A stretch of 64,000 nt of DNA from Curtobacterium sp. Leaf183 (lineage in GTDB: Bacteria; Actinomycetota; Actinomycetes; Actinomycetales; Microbacteriaceae): positions 618,665-682,664 of the forward strand of contig NZ_LMPO01000009.1 of the NCBI RefSeq assembly GCF_001424385.1. The letters run 5' to 3'. The notes below the pieces were generated by a model. That model searched no databases. It was not told the DNA's origin and saw only the letters and a list, made by a program, of their open reading frames with translations. Below, piece by piece: positions 1 through 7,456 of the stretch (positions are counted from its first letter, which is position 1; each line of letters begins with the position of its first letter). A program made the translations under genes and the position numbers.

Positions 1-1278
1 TCCGGCACCGAAGTCGGCCTCGGTCGTGGCGGACTGGACGCCGTCGATGCCGGACTGCTCGATGCGGATCGTGTGCTTGCCCGCACCGAGCGCGTCGATC
101 GGGGTGGACCACGTACCGCCCGTGACCTTGCTGGTCCCGATCTTCGTGGTGCCGTCGAAGAGCTCGATGGTGGCACCCTCGGCGCCCGTGCCGGACACGG
201 TGGCCTTCTTGGACACGTCCGCATCGAAGGTCACCGAACCCGTGGGAGCAGCAACGTCGCCGTCGTCGCCGCCGCCGTCGACGCCGAGGTAGGTCGGGTC
301 GATGACGCCGTTCGCACGACCCTCGTAGGACGAGGCTCCCTCGAGGTAGTCGTCGAACCCGCCGCCGTTCCCCGTTCCGATGTACTTGACCGGATCGGCG
401 ACGTTCTGTAGGCCGACGCCTCCGGGCAGCTCGACCCACCGCCACTGCTGGAGGGCGCTGCCGTCGCAGCGGACGACCTCGTAGACGGGGCCGCGGTCGT
501 TCGCGTCGAGGCACATCGTCGGGCTGGCCTCCGGGGAGAGCGGACCTGCCGCGCCGAGTGCGGGAGTCGTCCAGTCGGTGCCGGCGCGCGCAGCGGCGGC
601 GGCATCAGCACCGGTCTTCGCCCGTCCGTACCCGCCACTGTCGGGGTCTTCGACGGCCCACCAGTACGTCCCCTGCCGGAAGACGATCCGCCCGTGGAGC
701 CGATCGTCGACCGGCGGTGCGACACCACCGGTCAACAGGTCCGTGTCGACGGCACCCGTCCCGTAGGCGCTGGACTTCGCCGGCTGCAGGTAGTCCCTGG
801 CGCCGTCCGAAGCCGTACCGAGGTAGTTCCGGGTGACGATGTTCTGGAGTGCTTTCCCCGTCGGGACGTCCACCCAGCGGTAGTCCTGGATCGGCGCCCC
901 GGTGCAGGCGACCGCGATCAGCGCTTGCTGGTTGGGGTCCTCCAGACACGTTCCCTCATCGGACGCGGGTGAGACCGGCCCGGTCGCCCCGAGCGCCGGC
1001 GTGGTCCACGCGACGGCGTCCGCGACGACGGCCGCTGAGGAACCTCCCGGACTGACGGGTACGAGGGTGGACGACTCGGGAGCGCCGACGCCGTACCAGT
1101 AGGAGTTCGCGGAGCTCGGTGACTGCGCGTGGAACACCAGTGGACCGCTCAGGCGATCGGCCGCGGGCGCCGACGAAGGAGCAGCAGTGGCGGAAGCGGC
1201 GGTGAGCGCGCTCCCCACGAGGGCGGCGGATGCGAGCACGGTCGCGATGACGGACCGTCGCAGGACAGGGGGATGCAT
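1..1278 (-). CDS. Secreted protein with two lectin-like repeats and an Ig-like domain, 3' end off the window
   Basis: Partial: the frame stays open from the ATG at 1278 to the left edge (426 codons). The N-terminus has two arginines, a hydrophobic run and an ASATAA cleavage-like site near residue 32, so it looks Sec-exported. Two related segments of about 150 residues follow. Each contains WTTPALGA.GP.SP, then a CL(D/E) motif, then a (Y/W)RWV(D/E)LP/VP motif and an LQN strand. The second has QQWRW, similar to the QxW of ricin-type beta-trefoil lectins. The last visible 75 residues resemble a bacterial Ig-like domain (SGTGAEGATIELFDG, then WSTPIDALGAGKHTI). This suggests an extracellular carbohydrate- or surface-binding protein, but no enzyme domain is visible. 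A possible ribosome site (GAAGGG) lies about 13 nt upstream. A 19-bp dyad sits just upstream of the gene. Confidence 0.75.
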   Translation of the reverse strand, partial: MHPPVLRRSVIATVLASAALVGSALTAASATAAPSSAPAADRLSGPLVFHAQSPSSANSYWYGVGAPESSTLVPVSPGGSSAAVVADAVAWTTPALGATGPVSPASDEGTCLEDPNQQALIAVACTGAPIQDYRWVDVPTGKALQNIVTRNYLGTASDGARDYLQPAKSSAYGTGAVDTDLLTGGVAPPVDDRLHGRIVFRQGTYWWAVEDPDSGGYGRAKTGADAAAAARAGTDWTTPALGAAGPLSPEASPTMCLDANDRGPVYEVVRCDGSALQQWRWVELPGGVGLQNVADPVKYIGTGNGGGFDDYLEGASSYEGRANGVIDPTYLGVDGGGDDGDVAAPTGSVTFDADVSKKATVSGTGAEGATIELFDGTTKIGTSKVTGGTWSTPIDALGAGKHTIRIEQSGIDGVQSATTEADFGAG

Positions 1279-1301
1279 GGACAACAGGAGACCCTTCGAA
1301 A

Positions 1302-1320
1302 GTAGTATTTGGAATACTAC
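1302..1320. promoter_or_regulatory. 19-bp dyad, candidate operator of the secreted protein gene
   Basis: GTAGTATT-TGG-AATACTAC is a perfect inverted repeat with 8-bp arms and a 3-bp spacer. It is AT-rich in a GC-rich context and lies 24 bp upstream of the start codon at 1278 (minus strand). Geometry fits a dimeric repressor or activator site. No regulator gene is adjacent, so the binding protein is unknown. Confidence 0.5.
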
Positions 1321-1337
1321 ATGTCGAAGGCCGTTGC

Positions 1338-2489
1338 TCACTTCTTCGGCAGCGCACCGAGCCCGCGACGCAGGTCCTCCGGCGTCGCCGCCAGGCAGAC
1401 CCGGATCCACCCCTCACCCGTCCGGCCGAACGCGCTCCCCGGCGCCACGGCGACCTTCTCGCGCTGCAGGAAGGCGAGCGCCCACTCGGCGACGTCGCCG
1501 TCCGTCGCGTGCGAGACGTCGATCCACAGGTAGAACGCCCCGCGCGGGTCGTTGTACCGGATGCCCGCGGCGTCGAGGACCTCCGTCGCCACCCCGAGGT
1601 TCTCGCGGTAGTGCTCGCGGGCGTCGCGGACGGCAGAGTGGTCGCCCACGATGGCCGCCAGCGCCGCGTACTGGTCCGGTTCGGCGACGCAGCTGATCAT
1701 CGCTTCCTGGGTCGTGCGCATCGTGGGGCCGAGACCCTTCGGGGTGACCAGGTACCCGACCCGGGCTCCGGTCATGGCGTACGTCTTGCTCAGCGAGAAG
1801 GCCGTGAAGACGCGGTCGTCCTCGTCGAGCGCAGCCGGGCTCACGTGTCGGACGTCGTGGGTGAAGTACTCGTACACCTCGTCGGAGACCACCCAGAGGT
1901 CGTGCCTCCGGGCGAGCGCCAGCACCTCGCGCAGGGTCGCTTCACCGAAGACCGACCCGAGCGGGTTCGAGGGCGAGTTGACCACGATCGCGCGGGTGTG
2001 CTCGGTGACGCTGGCTTCGAGGGCCTCGAGGTCGGGCTCGAACCCGTGCTGCGGTTCGAGGCGGTACGGCACCGGCGTCGCCCCGAGGATGTGCGCGTTC
2101 ATCGTGAAGGTCGTGTACCCGGGATCCGGCACGAGCACCTCGTCGCCCGGGCTGAGCACGAGCGTCATGGCCTGGAAGAGCGCCTGCGTCGCGCCGACCG
2201 TCACCCAGATCTGCTCGAGGTCGGCGGCGATGCGGTTCTCGCGCAGGAGCTTCTCCTGGATCGCGCGACGCAGCGGCGCGATGCCGCCGTTCGGCGTGTA
2301 GCCGGTGTGGTCCTCCGTCCAGGCGCGTCGTGCCGCGTCGCCGATGTGCGTCGCCACGGGGACGTCGGGCTCCCCGATCACGAGCATCGTGACGTCCTCG
2401 CCGCCGGCCTGCAGGAGCGCCGCCTGCTCGAAGACGCGGCGGATGCCGGAGGCGGGGACGGTCTCGATCCGAGGTGCGAGGGACGGCAT
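1338..2489 (-). CDS. Class I/II PLP-dependent aminotransferase
   Basis: 383 aa. It has the fold-type I aminotransferase pattern: YTPNGG near residue 64, the VTVGATQALFQA turn near 97, NSPSNPLGS near 171-179 (the conserved NP.NP-type carboxylate-binding region), VVSDEVYE near 200-207, the Schiff-base lysine in SLSK at about 235, and ARVGY after it. It probably moves an amino group between an aromatic, aspartate-like or alanine-like amino acid and a 2-oxoacid in the cytoplasm; the substrate cannot be read from sequence. The frame extends upstream to 2624, but the start at 2489 is chosen because a TACCGT -10 box ends 7 nt before its ATG, as in leaderless actinobacterial transcripts, and family similarity begins only there. 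Confidence 0.88.
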   Translation of the reverse strand: MPSLAPRIETVPASGIRRVFEQAALLQAGGEDVTMLVIGEPDVPVATHIGDAARRAWTEDHTGYTPNGGIAPLRRAIQEKLLRENRIAADLEQIWVTVGATQALFQAMTLVLSPGDEVLVPDPGYTTFTMNAHILGATPVPYRLEPQHGFEPDLEALEASVTEHTRAIVVNSPSNPLGSVFGEATLREVLALARRHDLWVVSDEVYEYFTHDVRHVSPAALDEDDRVFTAFSLSKTYAMTGARVGYLVTPKGLGPTMRTTQEAMISCVAEPDQYAALAAIVGDHSAVRDAREHYRENLGVATEVLDAAGIRYNDPRGAFYLWIDVSHATDGDVAEWALAFLQREKVAVAPGSAFGRTGEGWIRVCLAATPEDLRRGLGALPKK

Positions 2490-2496
2490 GCCGATC

Positions 2497-2502
2497 ACGG
2501 TA
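2497..2502 (-). promoter_or_regulatory. -10 box of a leaderless aminotransferase transcript
   Basis: TACCGT on the minus strand, seven bases before the ATG at 2489. TANNNT followed by 6-7 nt and a start codon is the usual arrangement of leaderless promoters in actinobacteria. No clear -35 box. Confidence 0.5.
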
Positions 2503-2543
2503 ACGGAGCCGTGTTTCCGGTCCGTGACACGCTCCTCTGCTCG

Positions 2544-2572
2544 TTGTCCGCGGCGCTCCGCCCTGGTAGTGT
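2544..2572 (+). promoter_or_regulatory. rpsT promoter
   Basis: TTGTCC (2544-2549) and TAGTGT (2567-2572) are separated by 17 bp, the standard sigma-70-type spacing. They lie about 110 bp upstream of the rpsT ATG, which leaves a leader of roughly 100 nt. Confidence 0.55.
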
Positions 2573-2680
2573 GGCTTGCTGGCTTGCGCGTTCCCCGCCC
2601 ACGGGTGGAACGCGAGACGACCAAGGGCCCCTCTACCCAGCGGTCGCATTCACCCGTACGAGACGAAGCAGGAGCACCAC

Positions 2681-2941
2681 ATGGCGAACATCAAGTCGCA
2701 GATGAAGCGCATCAAGACCAACCTGAAGGCCCAGGAGCGCAACAAGGCCTACAAGTCCGAGCTCAAGACGCTCATCCGCCACACCAACGAAGCCATCACC
2801 GCTGGCGACAAGGAGAAGGCCGCTGCCGCTCTCGTCACCGCGACGAAGAAGCTCGACAAGGCCGTGAGCAAGGGCGTCATCCACAAGAACCAGGCCGCGA
2901 ACCGCAAGTCGGCCATCGCGAAGAAGGTCGCGTCGCTCTGA
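2681..2941 (+). CDS. rpsT: 30S ribosomal protein S20
   Basis: 86 aa, the usual S20 size. It begins [14 protein letters not shown] and is rich in lysine and arginine, with the helical S20 pattern ([14 protein letters not shown] at the end). S20 binds 16S rRNA early in assembly of the small subunit. The frame is open further upstream, but the ATG at 2681 is preceded by AGGAG at good spacing and matches the family start. It is a single-gene unit with its own promoter and a strong terminator directly after it. Lying next to holA is common in bacteria. Confidence 0.98.
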   Translation: MANIKSQMKRIKTNLKAQERNKAYKSELKTLIRHTNEAITAGDKEKAAAALVTATKKLDKAVSKGVIHKNQAANRKSAIAKKVASL

Positions 2942-2957
2942 CGCACTGACCATCTCG

Positions 2958-2988
2958 GAAGCCCCGCACCGTTCCGGTGTGGGGCTTC
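2958..2988 (+). terminator. rpsT terminator hairpin
   Basis: GAAGCCCCGCACC and GGTGTGGGGCTTC form a 13-bp stem with one G-U pair around a GTTCC loop, 17 bp after the rpsT stop. Confidence 0.85.
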
Positions 2989-3018
2989 CGTCGTTCCGGG
3001 CGCTGAGTGGGGTGCTTG

Positions 3019-3073
3019 CGCCGAGACGCCGCCGAGCCCCCGAGACGGAGCCGGACTCGGCGGCGTCTCGGCG
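3019..3073. repeat. 18-bp inverted repeat between rpsT and holA
   Basis: Arms at 3019-3036 and 3056-3073 (CGCCGAGACGCCGCCGAG and its exact complement) flank a 19-bp loop. Further GGCGTCTCGG and CGAGACGG copies lie at 3081-3090 and 3041-3048. It lies between the convergent rpsT and holA ends, after the rpsT terminator and 80 bp past the holA stop. It could end holA transcription or be a REP-like element. Confidence 0.6.
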
Positions 3074-3152
3074 GGCATGCGGCGTCTCGGCTACCGCACG
3101 GCCTGTCAGCAAGTGCGGCGCCGCGTGCGCCGGCCAGGAGGCCCGACCGGCG

Positions 3153-4172
3153 TCAGCGGGGCTCGCCGCGTCGGGCGATGGTGCGGACCATGACCTCGAG
3201 GGCGTAGTGCGCGTCGCGCGAACCGCCCTTCACCGCGGTGTCCGCCTCGGCGATGCTGATGATGGCGTTCGCCAGGCCGGACTCGCTCCACCCCGCGACG
3301 TCGCGCTGCGCACGCTGTACCTGCCACGGCGCCAGCCCGAGCGCGGAGGCGGCCTGTCCGCTCGACCCGCGGAACGCGCTGACCTTGGCCATCGTGCGGA
3401 TCTTGCTGGCGAAGGCGGCGACGATCGGCACCGGGGCCTCGCCGGTCGCGAGGGCGTGTCGGAGTTCGACGATCGCCGGCGCGGACCGACCCGCGAGCGC
3501 GATGTCGGCGACCTTGAACGCGTTGGTCTCGACGCGGCCGCCGTAGTACTTGTCGACGACCTTGTCCGTGATCTCCTGGGCTTCGTCCGCCAGGAGCTGC
3601 CGGCACGCCGCCGCCAGCTCGGCGAGGTCGTCGGCGAACGCGGCCACCAGCGTCCGGACCGCCGAGGGAGCGATCCGGCGCCGCGCGGCGCGGAACTCGG
3701 CGTTCACGAAGTCGATGCGGTCGGTCTCGCGCTTGAGCTCGTCGCACTGCACCTCGATCCCGCCGCCCACACCGCTGCGGACCGTGTCGAGCAGCTTCTT
3801 GCCGCGGACGCCACCACCGTGCCGCAGGACGAGGGTGACGTCGTCGGCCGGGGCGCCGAGGTACGAGATGGTCTCGGTGATGAAGGCGTCGGTGCACTTC
3901 TCGACGTTGGTGACGCGGACCATGCGTGGTTCGCCGAACAGGGACGGACTGGCGAGGGTCGCCAGCAGACCCGGCGCGTACTGGTCGGCTTCGAGGTCGT
4001 GGACCTCGAGCGCGGGGTCTTCGCCGAGGAGCAGGTCCCGCAGCATGCCGGTCGAGCGCTCCGCCAGGAACGTCTCGGGGCCGGTCACGAGGACGACGGG
4101 CGCGGGACGGATGCCCGACCACGGGACCTGGTCGATCTTCGCGGCGGCTCGAACGGGCTTCTTGGCGGGCAT
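3153..4172 (-). CDS. holA: DNA polymerase III delta subunit
   Basis: 339 aa, typical HolA length. The delta subunit belongs to the clamp-loader complex and opens the beta sliding clamp during replication. The N-terminal domain begins after a short basic leader with VVLVTGPETFLAERS, the delta-specific counterpart of an ATPase P-loop. VRVTNVEK near residue 85 and a middle helical region follow. The C-terminal collar-like domain ends in AISIAEADTAVKGG.RDAHYALEVMV, characteristic of the family. GGAAGGA lies about 6 nt before the ATG. It is downstream of comEC on the same strand, a common pairing in bacteria. Confidence 0.93.
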   Translation of the reverse strand: MPAKKPVRAAAKIDQVPWSGIRPAPVVLVTGPETFLAERSTGMLRDLLLGEDPALEVHDLEADQYAPGLLATLASPSLFGEPRMVRVTNVEKCTDAFITETISYLGAPADDVTLVLRHGGGVRGKKLLDTVRSGVGGGIEVQCDELKRETDRIDFVNAEFRAARRRIAPSAVRTLVAAFADDLAELAAACRQLLADEAQEITDKVVDKYYGGRVETNAFKVADIALAGRSAPAIVELRHALATGEAPVPIVAAFASKIRTMAKVSAFRGSSGQAASALGLAPWQVQRAQRDVAGWSESGLANAIISIAEADTAVKGGSRDAHYALEVMVRTIARRGEPR

Positions 4173-4291
4173 GCGGTCCTTCCGGTCGTGCGGCTCCCGA
4201 GTCTACGGGCCGACCCCGACACGGCCCGCGCCGACGTCGACGGGACGACGTGCCCCGACGCGGCCGATCCTGACGGAACGGCAGCGGTGGC

Positions 4292-4297
4292 ATCCTA
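4292..4297 (-). promoter_or_regulatory. Possible -10 box for holA overlapping the comEC stop
   Basis: TAGGAT on the minus strand contains the comEC TAG stop codon and lies about 120 bp upstream of holA. No good -35 match at 17-18 bp, so this is weak. Confidence 0.3.
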
Positions 4298-6652
4298 TCG
4301 CTCGGTCCAGACCTCGGGGCCATCGGCACCGCGCCGGACGACGATCGTGCCCTGCCGGTCGGTCCGGAAGGGCGTCGTCCCCGCTGCGGTGAGCATGTCC
4401 AGCGCCCGGGAGGTCGGATGCCCGTAGGTGTTGTCCGCACCCACGCCGATGAGCCCGACCGGCGCCGCGAGCTGTCGGTAGAGTCCCGGGTCCTGGTCCG
4501 ACGAGCCGTGGTGCGACACCTTGACGACGTCGACGGGTCCCGGTTCGACCGCGTCGCGCAACCGCCGCTGCGCGCGCTCGTCGAGGTCCCCGAGGAGAGT
4601 CGCACGCACGCACGTCCCGCAGGTCTGCGCGACCGAGGTCGTGACGACGATGCTCGCCGCGTTGCCACTGGTCGTGTCGCCTGCCCTGGGCCAGAAGACC
4701 CGCCATGCGAGGGCGCCGAGGGTCCCAGCAGTGCGGTCGTCGGCCCGCCGGACGTCGACCCCGGCGCCGACCAGGTCACGCACGACGGCGTCGTCAGCGG
4801 GGCGTCCGGGTGGGCCGACGAGTGCGACCTCGGAGATCCCGGCGACGGTGTCCACGGCTCCGACGTGGTCCCGGTCGAAGTGCGTCAGGACGAGCAGGTC
4901 GACGTGGTGGACGCCGAGCAGGTCGAGGCAGCGCTGGAGCCGGTCCGGGTCGTCCCCGACGTCCACGAGCGCGGTCGAGTCACCACTGCGCAGGAGCGTC
5001 GCATCACCCTGTCCGACGTCGCACGCCGCGACGCTCCAGCCCGTCGGCAACCCGGCGCGGACGAGCAGTGTCGGCACCGAGGTCGACGCGACACCGATCA
5101 CCACGACGACCGCTGCCACGAGTAGCACACGCGACCGGATCGCCGCGGGGGCGAGGACGGCGACGACGACCGCGGCGCTGACCACGACGGCCGCTGCGAC
5201 ACCGACCACGCCGAGCGGCCAGGGCACCGACGCGAACGGCAGCACCGCGGCCCCGCGGGCGACGGCCCCGATGGCGGCTGCCGGGACCCAGGCGATGCCC
5301 GCGATGACGGTCGCACCCCACGGCCACACCGGTGCCAGGAGACAGGAACCGAGGCCGAGGACCGTGACCACGGGCGCGAGCGGCTCGGTGAGCAGGTTGG
5401 CCGGCACCGCGTACGTGGGCAGGGCGGGGGCGAGTGGGATCGTCAGCGGCCAGCATGCGACCTGCGCTGCGATCGGCACGGCGAGGGCAGCCGCCACCGG
5501 GGTCCAGCACCGTCGGCCGAGCAGCGCGGTCAGCGGCGGGGCCAGGACGACGATCCCGCTGGTCGCCAGCACGGACAGCCCGAACGCGAACGAGCGCGCG
5601 GACCACGGGTCGACGACGAGCATGCCGACGGCCGCGAGACCGATGAGCGGGACGCCGCGGACCGGTCTGCCGACCAGGTGCACGACGAGCGCGACGATCG
5701 CCATCACGGTCGCCCGGACGATCGAGGGGTCCGGGCGGACCAGGACGACGAACCCCAGCAACAGCACAACCGCGCACGCCGCGCGCGTGACCCGCCCGAG
5801 GCCGAGCGCGCGACCCGACAGCACCGCCAGGGCGACGACGACGGCGCAGTTCGAGCCCGACACCGCGGTCAGGTGCGTCAGCGCGCTGGTCTCCATCGCC
5901 GACGCGGTCATCGGGTCGAGACCACTGCGGTCCCCGATCGCGAGACCGCGCAGGAGTGCGCCGCCCGGCTGCGGCAACCGGGAGGTCACGGCGGCGAAGG
6001 ACGCCCGGAGGTCGTTCGTCGCCCCGAGGAGCCCCGACGCGTCCGTGACCGCGCTCGGAGTCCGCAGGAACAGCACGAACGCGGTCGACGACCCCGGCTC
6101 GTCGGGCTCGATCTGCGCGGGCCCCGACAGTGTGGCACCGGCGCCGAGTGTGTGGTGCCGCTGGTCGTCGCGCGACGGGACGACCCGCACCGGCACGTCG
6201 AGTCCCGCGGCCTCGCCGACGGAGCGGAGCGTGCCGAGCACCGACCGGTCAGCCGCGGCGAGGTCCCGGTCGAGGACGACGAGGACCGGAACGGCACCGG
6301 CCCGCGGAGGGTCGAGGGCCGCGGGACGCCGACGAGCGTCCCCCACCGCCACCGCGACCGCCACCAGGCCGACCAGCAGTCCGGTCGTCACGAGCAGGGC
6401 GGCCGTCACCCGGAACACGGACCCCACGAGTGCCACGGGTGCCACGGGTGCCACGGGCATCCGATCGGCCGTGCGACCGTGGGCCGCACCGCGGACGACG
6501 GTGACCACGAGCGCGACCGCCGCCACCGCACCGCTGACCGCACCCACCCGCCAGACTGCCTGCGGGACCCCGACGAGGACCGCTGCCGCGACCCACACGA
6601 CCGCTGCAGGGACGGCGATCCGGAGGTCCGACCGGTCCGGTGCGACGTTCAC
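4295..6652 (-). CDS. comEC: ComEC/Rec2 family DNA-uptake channel protein
   Basis: 785 aa. ComEC forms the inner-membrane channel for single-stranded DNA in natural transformation. The order is typical: N-terminal hydrophobic helices, a soluble OB-like part (residues about 100-230), the multi-helix competence domain with LTAVSGSNCAVVVALA (about 260-275), and a C-terminal metallo-beta-lactamase-like domain with LTHFDRDHVGAVD and VSHHGSSDQDP. These histidine/aspartate motifs resemble the nuclease-type metal site. The ATG overlaps the comEA stop (ATGA), so the pair is translationally coupled. A TGCCACGGG triplet repeat at 6431-6457 encodes a PVAPVAPVA stretch near the N-terminus. No pilus or comF genes are in the window, so competence cannot be inferred. 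Confidence 0.9.
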   Translation of the reverse strand: MNVAPDRSDLRIAVPAAVVWVAAAVLVGVPQAVWRVGAVSGAVAAVALVVTVVRGAAHGRTADRMPVAPVAPVALVGSVFRVTAALLVTTGLLVGLVAVAVAVGDARRRPAALDPPRAGAVPVLVVLDRDLAAADRSVLGTLRSVGEAAGLDVPVRVVPSRDDQRHHTLGAGATLSGPAQIEPDEPGSSTAFVLFLRTPSAVTDASGLLGATNDLRASFAAVTSRLPQPGGALLRGLAIGDRSGLDPMTASAMETSALTHLTAVSGSNCAVVVALAVLSGRALGLGRVTRAACAVVLLLGFVVLVRPDPSIVRATVMAIVALVVHLVGRPVRGVPLIGLAAVGMLVVDPWSARSFAFGLSVLATSGIVVLAPPLTALLGRRCWTPVAAALAVPIAAQVACWPLTIPLAPALPTYAVPANLLTEPLAPVVTVLGLGSCLLAPVWPWGATVIAGIAWVPAAAIGAVARGAAVLPFASVPWPLGVVGVAAAVVVSAAVVVAVLAPAAIRSRVLLVAAVVVVIGVASTSVPTLLVRAGLPTGWSVAACDVGQGDATLLRSGDSTALVDVGDDPDRLQRCLDLLGVHHVDLLVLTHFDRDHVGAVDTVAGISEVALVGPPGRPADDAVVRDLVGAGVDVRRADDRTAGTLGALAWRVFWPRAGDTTSGNAASIVVTTSVAQTCGTCVRATLLGDLDERAQRRLRDAVEPGPVDVVKVSHHGSSDQDPGLYRQLAAPVGLIGVGADNTYGHPTSRALDMLTAAGTTPFRTDRQGTIVVRRGADGPEVWTER

Positions 6653-7362
6653 ACCCGCACCCGGTCCTCGAGCTCGGCGAAACGAGCGTCACCGATGCCG
6701 TTCACCTCGAGCAGGTCCTGCACCGATGCGAAACGGCCGTGCTCCTGACGCCATGCCAGGATGCGCTGCGCGAGCGCCGGGCCGATGCCCGGCAGTGTCT
6801 CGAGTGCGGTCTGGTCAGCGGCGTTCAGGTCGATGACGTCGCCCGGCCCACCACCGGCACCGGGAGCCGACGCACCGCCCGCGCCCGGAGCCGACCCACC
6901 GGCACCGGTACCGGCACCAGCACCGCTGCCCCCGTCCACGGTCGCCGGGATCTCGGTCTCCCCCGTCCGCGGCACGTACAGGCGTTCCCCGTCGACCACC
7001 GCGCGCGCCAGGTTGACCCGAGCGAGATCAGCGTCCGGACCGGCCCCGCCCGCCGCGTCGAGGGCGTCCGCGACCCGGCTGCCACCGGGCAGCGTGACCA
7101 GACCCGCGCGCCCGACGGCGCCGACCACGTGCACGACGACGGGTGCCGGCGACGCCGAGGGGGCCGGGGAACCGGACCCGGCGCCGGGCTCGGTCGTGGG
7201 AGGAGCCGTCGGCGCGGCGGAGACCCCCGCGGCACCAGACACGGACACCGTGCCCGCACCGCCGCTCCCCCGTGCGCCGAGCACGACGACCACCAGGGCG
7301 ACCGCGACGACGACCGCCGCCAGGATGACCGCCGCACGCGGCGAGAGGGTGAACCGGGACAT
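6649..7362 (-). CDS. comEA: ComEA family helix-hairpin-helix DNA-binding protein
   Basis: 237 aa. One N-terminal membrane anchor (residues about 10-30), a Ser/Pro/Gly/Ala linker, an SLBB-like domain with VVHVVGAVGRAGLVTLPGGSRVADALDAAGG, a Gly/Ala-rich linker, then a tandem HhH domain (IDLNAADQTALETLPGIGPALAQRILAWRQEHG, then DLLEVNGIGDARFAELEDRV). ComEA binds incoming double-stranded DNA outside the membrane and passes it to ComEC, encoded immediately downstream with a 4-nt overlap. A TAGCGT -10 box ends 7 nt before the ATG, supporting this start and a leaderless mRNA. Confidence 0.92.
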   Translation of the reverse strand: MSRFTLSPRAAVILAAVVVAVALVVVVLGARGSGGAGTVSVSGAAGVSAAPTAPPTTEPGAGSGSPAPSASPAPVVVHVVGAVGRAGLVTLPGGSRVADALDAAGGAGPDADLARVNLARAVVDGERLYVPRTGETEIPATVDGGSGAGAGTGAGGSAPGAGGASAPGAGGGPGDVIDLNAADQTALETLPGIGPALAQRILAWRQEHGRFASVQDLLEVNGIGDARFAELEDRVRV

Positions 7363-7369
7363 GCCGGGA

Positions 7370-7375
7370 ACGCTA
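7370..7375 (-). promoter_or_regulatory. -10 box of a leaderless comEA-comEC transcript
   Basis: TAGCGT on the minus strand with exactly 7 nt to the comEA ATG. Confidence 0.5.
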
Positions 7376-7403
7376 GGGAGCCCGACCGTCCGACCAGGCT
7401 CCC
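7376..7403 (-). terminator. Candidate leuS terminator
   Basis: GGGAGCC and GGCTCCC pair over 7 bp around a 14-nt loop, about 55 bp downstream of the leuS stop and abutting the comEA promoter. Confidence 0.4.
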
Positions 7404-7456
7404 CGACGTGCGACTGTGGAGCGCCAGGAACACGCTCGACATGTGGAGGAGCGGCG

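Noticed and set aside
6431-6457. Three TGCCACGGG repeats in comEC
   Set aside because: They encode a short PVAPVAPVA stretch in frame and are typical of GC-rich Ala/Pro runs; no sign of phase variation because the unit is a multiple of three.
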